Of a DNA stretch of 64,000 nucleotides, positions 50,042-60,826 are shown piece after piece (position 1 is the first letter of the stretch; every line of letters begins with the position of its first letter). Origin of the DNA: Pseudisothecium myosuroides. Its lineage: Eukaryota; Streptophyta; Bryopsida; Hypnales; Lembophyllaceae. The notes beneath the pieces were generated by a model, which was given only the letters and a program-made list of their open reading frames with translations, had not been told where the DNA came from and ran no database searches. The position numbers and the translations under genes are program-made. The stretch spans positions 29,258,987 to 29,322,986 of the forward strand of contig OX637290.1 in the NCBI GenBank assembly GCA_951799445.1, read 5' to 3'.

Positions 50042-53000
50042 TCACCTATTCCTCTTAGCTTTCTTTACAGAAGTGCCACCCTGAGATGGCGATCCACCTG
50101 TCTTCTTGGGCGGGGTGGTCTTCGTCTTTGACCTGGTCAGGGGAGGCTGGAACTCTTCTTCCTCCAATTGAGTCGTCTCCTCCTCCTCTTCCGATTCCGA
50201 GTCCGCCTCGTTCAGTAACCGTCGTCCCCTTGGTTTTGGAACAATAAGATCGATGAGCTGGGACGGCGCTGGTGTCTGTAGAAGGGGCTGGAGCATGTGA
50301 GTAAAACTCACCGGATCCGTCCGAGCCGGATTCAACAACGTTCCGGGTAAGGCTGGTTCCCGGAAAGTGGAAGCAACCGGTCTGTCCAAAAAGAGATTCG
50401 CCACCGATGCAGTTCTTCCGGCTGGCACGACTGGAACAACGTCCTTCACCAGAGTCGTAGCCGCAAACTGCTTCACCAACAACCTCCTCTTCTAGGCCGA
50501 TGCTGTTCCGGCTTGCGACGTTCCGGCGATTGTTCTGCTCTTTGCCGGAGAAGGCTGATTTTGTGCCCCTCCTTCTTGGAGATCATGACCCAGGTCAAAA
50601 AGGCCTTGGTCTAACCCCTCAAGCGGATCCAGGTTGCCCAACAGCTGCCGGACTTCCTTCAGCATTCCTTCGATCCGGACTTCAAAATCCACGAGGATGT
50701 TCACCACCTTCGATCCGACCACGTGACTATCTTTCACCATCTGGGAATTTCAGAGTGTAGCTCTAGCAAGAATATCCGCCGGATTATCAAACAGGCCCCG
50801 GACATTCCGGACCAGATCGAGGGCTTCCCCTTCCTTTGCTTCTGCAGCCAACCTCTCTCTATCCAACCACGCAGCTTGCTCTCGAAATCGGTCTTGTTCT
50901 TGCTCCAAGGTCAAAATCCGGTCCTCCAGCTGCTTCACCGCTTCCGGATCCGGTCTTTCCGTTAACGCCACCAGAATTTGGGCTTCTTCCGTCACACCCA
51001 ATTTCCCGCACATATCCCGGATCAGCGCCGACATCCGCTCATTCTGTGCCCGGGTAGCTATCAGCCATTTGATGGTGGCTTCTAGCTGATTTGTGTCCGG
51101 AAGTGAGTCTCGGGGCTTTTCCACCTCCTCGGCTTCTTGTTTCCCTCGAGCACCCTGATCAGTCGACTTCCGGCGCGTCCCTGCAACGTTGGGTGACGCA
51201 TGCTCCGTTTCCGGTTCCTCTTCTTCCGGCTCGAGCTCATCCGGTTCATCCTCCGCGGGAAGTCCGTACTTCAACAAATTCTCGCCCTTTCGGTACACTG
51301 TCATTTCCGGTCCGGCCAGTGCATCCTCTGAGTGGTATAGATGGAAAAGGTAGGGGCTAATCGGACTCGATTTCTTGTTCGCGATATTAACCGCTAACTT
51401 TTCCACTACGGAGTGAATGATCACTCCCCAACTGACCGGCCAGGGAGCCGGATTCTCTCTATCTCCCAGCGCTCCGAAAATAGTATTTGCCACAGTCATT
51501 GTAATCCGGGTGGGCTTTTCCGGATACAAAATAGGGATGAGAAATGCTAACAATTGCCCATCCCGGGGACTCCTACAATCACTCGCGGCGTTCCCTTCCT
51601 TGGAATCCGCATGACTCCGGAATACATCTGCGGCGTAAGTGTCCGTCCGGGCTGCCATTCCGGAACCCCTCGTTGGCGTAAAGTACGCCTTCGACCACAA
51701 CTCCGGAGTCCAGGCCCTAGAACGACCTCTAATCGTCAAATTGAACTGATTGCCTACTCCGGAAACCAGCTCGTCAATCATTCCTTCACTCTTGACGTTC
51801 TATGGACGTTTAATCAACCCTAGACACACTACAAAAAAACAGGGGTATAAATGACTGCGATAAATGACAGTTTTGCAGTCATTCCGGACATAATTGACTC
51901 CACCGCGACTCCAGGCCCTGCAGTCATAGTGGACAAGTCATTCTTTTAATGACTGCAGCTCTAATATCACCAACGAATGGGGCCTTGGATGAAGAACGGA
52001 TGGGAGGGTCTACGTGGCACTGAGTTCTGGGGACAAAATTTTCGGGAAAGGCCGGACAGTTGCCCATTTTTTGAAAAATTTGGTCGGCCGCTGCTGACGT
52101 GGATCTTTGCGTGAGTCATTCTGCAGTCATTTTGCAGTCATGAGGGAGTTGTGTCGACCAATGCGGGAATGACACGTGTCCAGTCATTTATTGCGATTTT
52201 ATCTTCAACGGACGAATGACGCTTTGACACGTGTCCAGTCATTCTGCAGTCATTTGTAGGATGTACTTTTAAGATTGTCCAGTCATGTTTAAGTGACGCA
52301 TGTAGTTGTTTTGAAGTGACATAGATTTAGGGTTTAATATACTTTCCAAAGACAGGGTAATTCATTTTTTGGAAACATTTTAAATTTGCGGCAATGCATT
52401 ATGTACAAAAAGGAATATAATGACAAATAGAAGGAAACTAGTCATTCTATAGTCACATATGGATACATTCAAAGTTCCATAGCAATACACCATATACAAT
52501 ATACCAAATATAATACATCACATATACAATACACCATATACATTATACAATACACTGTACAACATACTTATATTTTGCATGACTTGCATGGCTTAGTGTG
52601 TAAGTATGAAGAGATAAAATGACAAGCCTTTTATAGAAGTGGGGTAGTAGTAGGCAAGACAAACCATGTGGGATATTGAAAATGCAGGAATTGTGTTACA
52701 AATAATATTATAGACCTTATTGAGGTATAGTAGATTAATTTTTTCCAAAAAAATTTGAACTAATAAAAGTTAGAAAATCAATCTTACTTTCATCTCCAAA
52801 AATCCATTTTACATTTTGGGCCTCAAATCAAAAGTTATAGACAAATTTGCTAAATGGATTGAAAATGATTGGCACATAAAGAGGATTAGGGATTTAGGAT
52901 CACCTATTTGACTTCCCCAAAACATAGACATATATAGTTGTTCTAGGACTCCTCACTTCATGCAAGGAAAGTGTGATGATGACTATCCATGATGTCAACA

Positions 53001-54573
53001 GTCCTCCAGAATTGTTGAATGTGCAGTCTGCGAAAATGCCAGGCTGATTGTCCGGTTGCCAATAGTATAGAAGTCATTTGTTAGTCATTTTTGAGTCGTT
53101 TACGCAGTACAATCTTTCACCGCGACTTTTAAATGACTATGACGAAGTCATATTGAAGTCATAGGATTGTAGGGTACAAAGTAGCGTTCAAAGAGTCCCC
53201 TCAAAGTACTGTAATGCTTGTAAGCCTTGTCTCCTTGTCCCCGGGGTTGCTTAAAATCAACGGAGTAGTTGCATCTAGGAAGTAAACCATGGAGGAGTGG
53301 TAGACGCCATTGAATTATCGGCAAAGGAGAACCTATTAGTATAGGAGGCATATTAGGCTTCATTGTAGGAATTCTTTTCAATAGGTGCTGCTGTAGATGC
53401 CCGGGGTGCCCTTAATAAGTGCAAGATCATAGCAATGGTCAAAAAATGCATGATAAACGTGATTCTAATAGGGAGATCCAATAGTTCTACATTTGGAAAT
53501 GAGGATAGCAAGCAATCAGTAGCCCATCACTTCTAGATTATTATAAGTAGTTAACTGGTAGTCATTTGCTAAGACACAAAGGACATCTTTATTAATACTA
53601 CTGTAGAGATTGTAGGGGTGACCGCTCCTCAATGGATGCTTATTACAGCGGAGGTAGTTTATCTAGTCGGGACTATCAAATTGTCAGTGGAAGAGAACTT
53701 ATCAGCTTAAGAAGGATATTAAGTCGTCATTGTTGTAGTATTAGAGGCTAAGAATTAGAGTAGTGACCACATAGTAATTTATTAGTTTGTAATAAGTCCT
53801 TTCAGAGTCGCTTACAGTCATTTCCCAGTAACAGCGTAGAGGTGGCGCAGTTGCAATGTATGCGACCCCACACGTCAGAATTGTCTCAGCAGTTCAATGT
53901 CCAAAATTGTATCAATTGGTGTAGTCATTTTGTAGTATAGAACGACTCTAGTTGATTTTGAAATCGTAGTGCGGTGTGGTGTATTGGATTAGAATGGCTT
54001 TGTATAAATTGAAAGTTTTCCATTTCTTTTCTCAGTCTATAAAATTTGAAGGACTACCTACCCGTGTCAGTACGGGCAGAGGTCCAAACCGTAAAACTAA
54101 CTAAGGTCTCTAAAGGAGTCGTGCCAGTCATTCAATAGTCATTCTTGAGTCGCTCAAAAGTGAAGCTCAGTCAAATTTATGACAGAAAAATGACTCAGAA
54201 ATGACTTTGCCGGCCACGTTGGATTTATCCCTTTTCCCGCCAATAAGTTGACGACGCAGTGAACGAGAACATCGCTCCTGCGGCCCTTTTCTGTCGACTG
54301 TTCATCCCGTAGTCGCTGTGCCGACTCCAAAATGACTGGGGACGGATTTTGGTTTCACAGATGGTGCAATTAGAGAATTGCAGTCATTTTCTAGTAAAAC
54401 CGGACATGCAGTCATTCCTCTGCAGTCACAAAAGTACCCATTTTCTTGTAGTGACACCCCATGATTTCTAGATCTCCCTCTAACTCCTTGAGGCGCTCCG
54501 GATCCGATGGGATAACCAGTCGCACGCCCCTGGCTGTCACTACCGACCTCCGGGATCGACTCGCTTCCGCCAT
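50042..54573 (-). pseudogene. Element A3 ORF, split by CACTA-2, with stops
   Basis: Start ATG 54573. The frame runs to GC, is broken by CACTA-2, and continues at 51823. A TAG at 51800-51802 replaces the TGG of A1 (RPWNV). Further stops are at about 50747 (TGA) and 50494 (TAG, where A2 has CAG). The tail is full length, unlike A1. Acidic stretch, coiled coil and basic tail as in A2. Confidence 0.75.
51827..54453. mobile_element. Non-autonomous CACTA transposon, copy 2 (2627 bp)
   Basis: Ends CACTACAAAAAAA and TTTTCTTGTAGTG, 3-bp duplication ACA (51824-51826 and 54454-54456). It is inverted relative to copy 1 and of the same length. The 77-codon open frame is identical in translation. Differences seen by eye are few, such as CC versus TT near the right end. 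Recent mobility is likely. Confidence 0.95.
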
Positions 54574-56681
54574 CTCACCGACTGCTAAGACAATCCGGTG
54601 CAATCGGCACCTTCCTCCCTTTCTCTCCCTAACACGCCCTAACTCACCACTCTTTCTCTCTTCTAACGCACCGTGGAGGAGCACGGGGTAAAAAGACTGA
54701 ATGAGGCTGGCGGTGGGGTTTAAGTACTTGGCGGAACCCTAAGTTCCCGCCGCCAAAAAAGTTCCCATAAGTTCCCTAGCCGGAACCTAGTTAGTAGGTC
54801 CCTACGTTCCGGAACTTTCCGGCTTTCCGGCTACGGTTTTCGGAAGACTGCGTAACCTAATTAGAGTTTTATCTTTTCTACGTAAAGATTAATTTCTAAT
54901 TCTAATATCTAGGTCCTAACTCCGTATTCAAATGCGAAAATTGAAAAAGTTCTACTACTTTTACCTCTACTTGCTTGTTAATTGGGACTTTCCGGATGAT
55001 ACGTACTCCCACAACCTGTACGTTACAATAGACTAGGTTCGTTACGTAAGTAGTTGGTTAGAGGTCTAGTTAGTGGGCTAATTGGTACTATTACTGTTAC
55101 GTTAGATTGTTCATAATTCATTAGCATTCATTCATTCTTTATCATCCAATACGCCCCTGTATTTAACCCTGTCTCAGGGACTTGTATCATCATCTCATTT
55201 TAATACAGTTAGTTACTGCAGCCATTGCTGCTTACTGCTCCATGAGCATTGTCACAACATTCTCCCCTCAGGTGTGCTGGTAGCAGTGAAACGAATGCGA
55301 CATGAGAGCAAGCATGGCGAGGAGGGTTTTCAAGCAGAAGCCGCTAGCCTCAGCCAGATTCGGCACAGGAATTTGGTGCAGCTGCGAGGATGGTGCCACG
55401 AGGAGGAACAGCTGATGCTTGTGTATGACTTCATGTGCAACGGCGGCTTGGACGAGTGGCTCTTCCAATTTCCTGAACGAAATGAGAAGGCTCAGTCATT
55501 ACTTTTGCGGTTGGCCGAGTCCCTTCCTCTCATGCTGCGCCACTCCATTCTCAGTGGGGTCACCGCAGCTCTAACATACTTGCACGAGGAATGCACGCAA
55601 TGCGTGGTGAATCGCGATATCAAGTCCAGCAACGTCTTGTTGGATGAAGACATGAATGCATATTTGGGGGATTTTGGACTTGCCCGCCTCATTGACCACC
55701 AGAAGCTGGAGAAGACGACAATGATGGCAGGAACTTTGGGCTACATGGCGCCAGAGATGCCAGCAACAGGGAGAGCCACCAAGGAATCGGACGTGTACAA
55801 CTTCGGCGTCCTGATGCTCGAAGTGATGTGTGGGATGCGGCCGCTTGACATGAGCGCCATTGAGCACGGGGATGGCACATTAGTGGACAGGATATGGCAT
55901 GCACATGAAACGGATAATATTCTTCTGTTGGCGGATTTAGGACTCCGGACCTTTCCACCTCCGGATGCAAATCCCTATGGTGGAATCGAGATGCAAGAGG
56001 CTTCAGGCTTGTTGCTTTCCGAGGAAATGGTTGATTTGAACCCCTCGGCGAGGTACACTTCTAATGTGGCAGTGGAAGACCAGAATTTGGTGACGAATTT
56101 GCTTCACTTGGGCCTTCTGTGCTGTCACCCTAATCCCGAAGATCGACCATCCATGCGACTCGTGTCCCAGTGACTGCAGGCTTTCGAGAGTACGGAGATG
56201 TCTCTGCCACCTCTGCCAAGATGTAAACCACAAGCGCGGTACTCCCGGCCTAGATTCTCTCACATGGCAATGATACGTTCGATTTTGACGTCTTTGATTT
56301 CTGACAACGTCCAGGATGTTGGGCAAGGATCATCCCAATCTACTCTGCCGACCTCCGATGTTTCGGTCGGGGAGCAAGCAAGTATCCAAACGTCCGTCGC
56401 CACGATGTCTTCATCACATTAGGTTTATTCTGGTCATTAAGCTCAATCCATTGACGAATTCTTGGCAGCAACAGATCTGTGCTACTACATGTATGTTTAT
56501 AAATCAAATTTGGTCAATTTTATCTTCACTGGCATGTACATTTGAATGAAAGCTTGCACCGCCATGTTGATCGTCTCTGTCAGAGCATGTTCATGTTGTA
56601 ATTAATCCTTAGCTTGCAATGTTGAAATGACGTACATGTCCTATTATGAATCACAAATCTGTTGCAGTTATTAAAATATAT

Positions 56682-56871
56682 GGGCAATTTCATTAAAATG
56701 GCAATATTATTTTAAAATGGCTTGAAAACAATTCAAAACGCCCATTCTAAATCTATACATGTCCTAGATGGTTTAGAACACCCGTTCTGAAATCTATACC
56801 TGTCTTAGATGGTGAAAATGGCACACCGTCAAAGTGGCACACGAAATACCGCCATTTTAATAAAATTGCCC
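56682..56871. mobile_element. MITE, family 1, copy 1 (190 bp)
   Basis: Starts GGGCAATTTCATTAAAATGG and ends with the near reverse complement (CCATTTTAATAAAATTGCCC). Flanking ATAT repeats are compatible with a target duplication but lie in AT-rich DNA. A related copy is at 57620. Confidence 0.8.
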
Positions 56872-57619
56872 ATATTATATTGGTCCTTTTTAGGACAGTC
56901 ATGTCGTGGGGAAGGAGCATGCATCATCGAGTGCATCATTTGGCACAAAGATCCCTAAACCCTTAAAAACTAAACCGTAACTTAGGAAATGATTTCTGAA
57001 CCCGTAACAAAAGGATCTGCTGAGTGTACAGCGGCTAGCTGCTTTGGTGACTACGACTTTGCTTAATGCAGATCCATACCTTGGATAAAGTCCACGTATT
57101 CATTCAACCCGTAAGTGCTTATCCTAGACATCCAATCTGTGTCTCACACTATTGGATGTCAGAAACATAGATTGGAAGTCACTCTAATTGACTACAATGA
57201 ATCGAAGTGGACGTTCTATTTTTGGTAGGAGAGAAAGCCTAAAGAACTGCAATGCCAATTTCGTTAAAGTGGGGCGATTTCTACGCCAAATTGTGACTTA
57301 TATGTCCGGGTACGCAATTTCCATATTATATGGCCCTAATTATAATCACTTATAATGCATTTTAGTTTAATTTCAAGGGATATCATTTATTTCAATGCAG
57401 AAAATTCTTGTAGCCCTTTTAACAAGGAATCCAAAAATGTAATTATATATATGAAGTGATATTTCTTTGGGGACAATAATAGCATTAAAAATTTAATTAT
57501 ATGATTTTTTAATACATGTATTATGGGACAAGCTACCCAACTTTGGGGGCTTTTTAATAAAAATTTAATTTTAATTGGAGGGAACTTCTTGTAAAGAATT
57601 TTTAAAACTGTGCATAGAT

Positions 57620-57767
57620 GGGCAATTTCATTAAAATGGCGTTATTCCAAGTACCACTTTGATAGTGTGCCATTCACCATCTAGGACAAATATAGATTTC
57701 AGAACGGCCGTTCTAAAGTGTTTTCATGCCATTTAAAAATAATATTGCCATTTTAATAAAATTGCTC
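57620..57767. mobile_element. MITE, family 1, copy 2 (148 bp)
   Basis: Same terminal repeat (GGGCAATTTCATTAAAATGG) and shared internal blocks such as ATCTAGGACA and AGAACG; it is in the opposite orientation to copy 1 and shorter. Target duplication not clear. Confidence 0.75.
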
Positions 57768-58566
57768 AATCATATAGGTGTTTCAATTCTTCATATATAC
57801 TGTGAGTTTTTTTTCTCATATGTATGCAATTCAACATTTTTTACATTTAATTCTTTTTTAATTTGATCTTCATCCAACTTTTTGGTCTTTTTAATTTGAT
57901 ATAATTTTTACAAAAGCTGTCTTTTAAGCCGTTTTAATGCTGATGACCCCTGTGTATAATACATGGGTTGCCTACCCAGTCTTATATGTACACAAAGGTC
58001 TAAATTTTAGGATAGGTATGGATTTATGATTGGTGCCAAAGTATTGGAATATCAACAACTTAATGAAATTGAAGCTATTGCACTGTTGCACAAGAGGCAT
58101 GGCCACCCACATTATGATTGACTCCAGCTTAAGATGGTTTACCCGAAGTGAAATGTTCACTAGTAAGACCTTTTGGATACATTGCAATGGGAGTTGTGGA
58201 CAAGGTCAAGCTTGCTTTACTAGGTTGCAGTTGAGCTATCCACATATCCACATGAACCATGGAAAGATTTTCGACCTAACCACATGACTCCATCATAATC
58301 CCAAAATTTTCAATATTTCCTTGTGAGATCAAGGGGTAGCAAGATGATTAGATGAAGCAGTAGTGCTGTATGGTGAAGCAACATTCACTGCTTTACCCTA
58401 CTGTCATCTCAAGAACAGCAGTAGTCTGAGTCCTCTGAAATTTATATTACACATCATACCTTCATCTACCAGGCTAGTTCTTAAAAGTCCGGATTAGATG
58501 CTCTGTGAAAGCAATAAAAAAAAGAAGATAACTATGGTTACACACAACTATAACCTTACAGTAATG

Positions 58567-59004
58567 TCAACTCAACACCTCTTCACATGAATGATGCGGA
58601 TGATTACGTGAGAAGACCCGGAACTGATTAAGCAGCTCAAATTTGAACTCAACGTGCCCGCCTATCGACAATTCATATTTTTTTGAGAAAATAGCTTCGT
58701 GGGTTTCCAGGCTTGCATGTTTGAAATACAATTTCAGCTTCAGATGGAGCTTCACATGCTCAATCCATCTTGACCTCAACCCATTTCCGCTGAAGCCTAT
58801 AGAAATGTCAATGTCAATGGAAAAATCAACATCTAGCCCAAGTTCATATAGAGCGCTCTCAAGAAACGTAGTCAATAAATTCGAGCATGTGGATTCTGCC
58901 AACGAAAACCATACCAAGAGACTTGGGTTACAGATACTCTTGATCACAAGCCCAATCATGACGGTCAAGGGAAGAAGTATTTTAGCCCACGTTGCCAGCA
59001 GCAT
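58567..59004 (-). CDS. Unrecognised minus-strand ORF, 145 codons
   Basis: The translation has a hydrophobic start (ATWAKILLPLTVMIGLVI) and an alternating polar/hydrophobic stretch (VDFSIDIDISIGFSG; VKLHLKLKLYF) suggestive of beta strands. It could be a terminal exon; an acceptor-like CCTGTCATAG lies at about 59013. I do not recognise the family and see no clear neighbouring exons. Confidence 0.25.
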   Translation of the reverse strand: MLLATWAKILLPLTVMIGLVIKSICNPSLLVWFSLAESTCSNLLTTFLESALYELGLDVDFSIDIDISIGFSGNGLRSRWIEHVKLHLKLKLYFKHASLETHEAIFSKKYELSIGGHVEFKFELLNQFRVFSRNHPHHSCEEVLS

Positions 59005-60790
59005 TTGGACTATGACAGGTGGAACTCAAAGTCGATGGTTCTGCCATTTCTCGAACTTTCCAAAATGTTGTCACAAAAGAGCATTAAATGTTCAACGCAG
59101 ATGAATTGGCTACACGCGATTAGATTTTCCCAATACCTCAACTTCAGATTCATTAACACAAGGTTTGACTTCAACTAATAACTGACGTCAATATTCCGCA
59201 AACTATCATTCCAGTTCTTCACATTGCCTGTGCTATCTAACCTAAACGAGAATAAGATTTCAGCCAGCAGAGGCAAATCGTGAAGCCAAACGGGTGAAGG
59301 TTGCTGATGAGTGATTTTACACCCAAAAAAAGTCCGTCACACATCAAAAGAAAGGTTTTAAAAATTGAACACATCAAAGACCCGGGTTTTTTTTAATCTA
59401 CTGTAGTAGTAGAGAATAATCGGTATTTTTCCAGAGAGCATATCAAATGATACGTACATCTTTAGAGGTGCATGTCAAAAAATCCAGTGGAGGTACTAAC
59501 TAAGTTACCACGGAGTGTGAATTCAACAGGCACTGGAGATTCCGAAACCACGAAGAGAGAAGATTATACAAGTCCAAGATGCAGCTGATTTGTCAACATG
59601 GCAAAGCAAGGACTCTAGGGCTGACGTCAGAACCAGCAGGCCCAACGAAAAGTGACTTAGATACTTGCTATGCAATTGCATTCGAGGTTTAGGCAATCGT
59701 ATAACAGATAAGAAATGAAACCTCGTCAAAGAAAGTCGAAACTTGTTGATTAACGCACATACAGCAAGCACAGTAGAAAACTTGTAAATCTTCTGAAACA
59801 CTTAGCATGTGGATGAGAGAGATGTAGCGCTTAACATTAATTAACCTTTCATGAACAACACAAAAATCTTGCTCTGCATTTCACTAATGAAACGGCAAAC
59901 ATAGAGTCCGATCCACATGTTTATCACAAAGCTCTGATCTCCAGTGAATATCTCACATGAAAAGTTTCAAAGAAAACTAGGAAATTATCTGTAACTGAAC
60001 TTGCATCAAATCCAAGTAACTCATCAAGATACTTCATGTGATTTTGATCTGCGATGTCAAGTAGCGTAAAAACGAGCATAAATATAAGAAGCTGAAAACT
60101 CAAGAGTCCATTCATATCAGCAATACTATCCTCAAGAAACTTAGCAGAGGCATTCCAATTCATGAAGCGGCTATCACCTCATTCAGCTAACGTCCGCAAC
60201 GTTTTAAACTTTTGAACTTAAAACTTCAATTACACATGCGCGTACATTAAGTTACTGCGTTAACTTACTCAAAATTCTGACAGGAAGGTGAAAATCTGGC
60301 TGCAACTGAAACCGAGCCTCAGAAGTATGATTGAGAAAGAACTGAAATTCCAAGACAGCTAACCTCAAATTAAGAAAACTAGCAAGCTGCAATGGAGAAG
60401 CAGAGGAGCACGCATTTGACGACTATGGCAACCAAGGTATGAAATCAAAAGCATGAATGAGCAAGAATGTCGCAGAAGAACTTGTTGGCAAAACAGTCTC
60501 CACAAACTGTTCTGATCAGGAGGCCAAATTGCCTAGTCCAGGAACGATTGAAGGGATACATGTAGCAACAGCTACCTCACCGGGCATTGCCGGAAGAATG
60601 GTCGGGTGAGTGCCTCCCGCCACACGTCTCTGTCAATGAACCAACGACATCCGTCCCGCCCACCCATCCAATCTTTCACATTTTTTTTTTAATAATAAAA
60701 TCCAAAGAATTTGGCCAATCAACTCCTAAGCCCCGTTTGTAAACCCTAAGGAGGACTATTGCTTTGCACCTACAGGCACTCTACTACAGG

Positions 60791-60826
60791 CCTAAACCCT
60801 ACGGAGCGGAGCGACGTAGGGTTTAG
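60791..60826. repeat. Telo-box palindrome
   Basis: CCTAAACCCTACG (60791-60803) and its exact reverse complement CGTAGGGTTTAGG (60814-60826) surround 10 bases. The core AAACCCTA is the plant telomere-repeat or telo-box motif; another AAACCCTAA lies at about 60742. Confidence 0.75.

Larger units (their letters stand above)
48918..55013 (-). mobile_element. Element A, copy A3, interrupted by CACTA-2
   Basis: Ends are TGTCATACGCG (48918) and GTACTCCCACA (55013), with ACCTG duplicated on both sides (48913-48917 and 55014-55018). Net length is about 3.47 kb. Confidence 0.95.
40152..55259 (+). mobile_element. Ty1/copia retrotransposon in the receptor kinase gene
   Basis: LTRs of 279 bp (40152-40430; 48880-48917 plus 55019-55259), primer site TGGTATCAGAGC at 40431, gag, pol, polypurine tract and the 5-bp duplication TTCTC (40147-40151 and 55260-55264). 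Two nested elements, B3 and A3, interrupt it. The LTRs differ at three positions by eye. Unlike most copia elements it has a host gene fragment in antisense between pol and the 3' LTR. Confidence 0.97.
48880..55259 (+). repeat. Copia 3' LTR, split by A3
   Basis: The first 38 bp are at 48880-48917 and the last 241 bp at 55019-55259. Together they are 279 bp, the same as the 5' LTR. The first two bases are TA (TG in the 5' LTR). Confidence 0.95.
39883..56422 (+). pseudogene. L-type lectin receptor-like kinase, split by a copia element
   Basis: Two segments, 39883-40151 and 55265-56422, join in frame once the copia and one TTCTC are removed, giving KGVL then PSGVLVAVKRM. Visible are a transmembrane helix (IIAGVCAGVGALLLL), an Arg/Lys stop-transfer, the Gly loop GSGGFGAVYKG, VAVK lysine, DFGLA and APE. 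The catalytic HRD reads NRD (VVNRDIKSSN). The extracellular domain is missing because the gene is fused to A2 at 39882. A TGA at 56171-56173 interrupts the frame, which stays open for 82 more codons to 56420. The family (FTYKELSKATKNF, HRNLVQLRGWC) fits L-type lectin receptor kinases: plasma-membrane Ser/Thr kinases. It cannot make a working protein. Confidence 0.85.
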
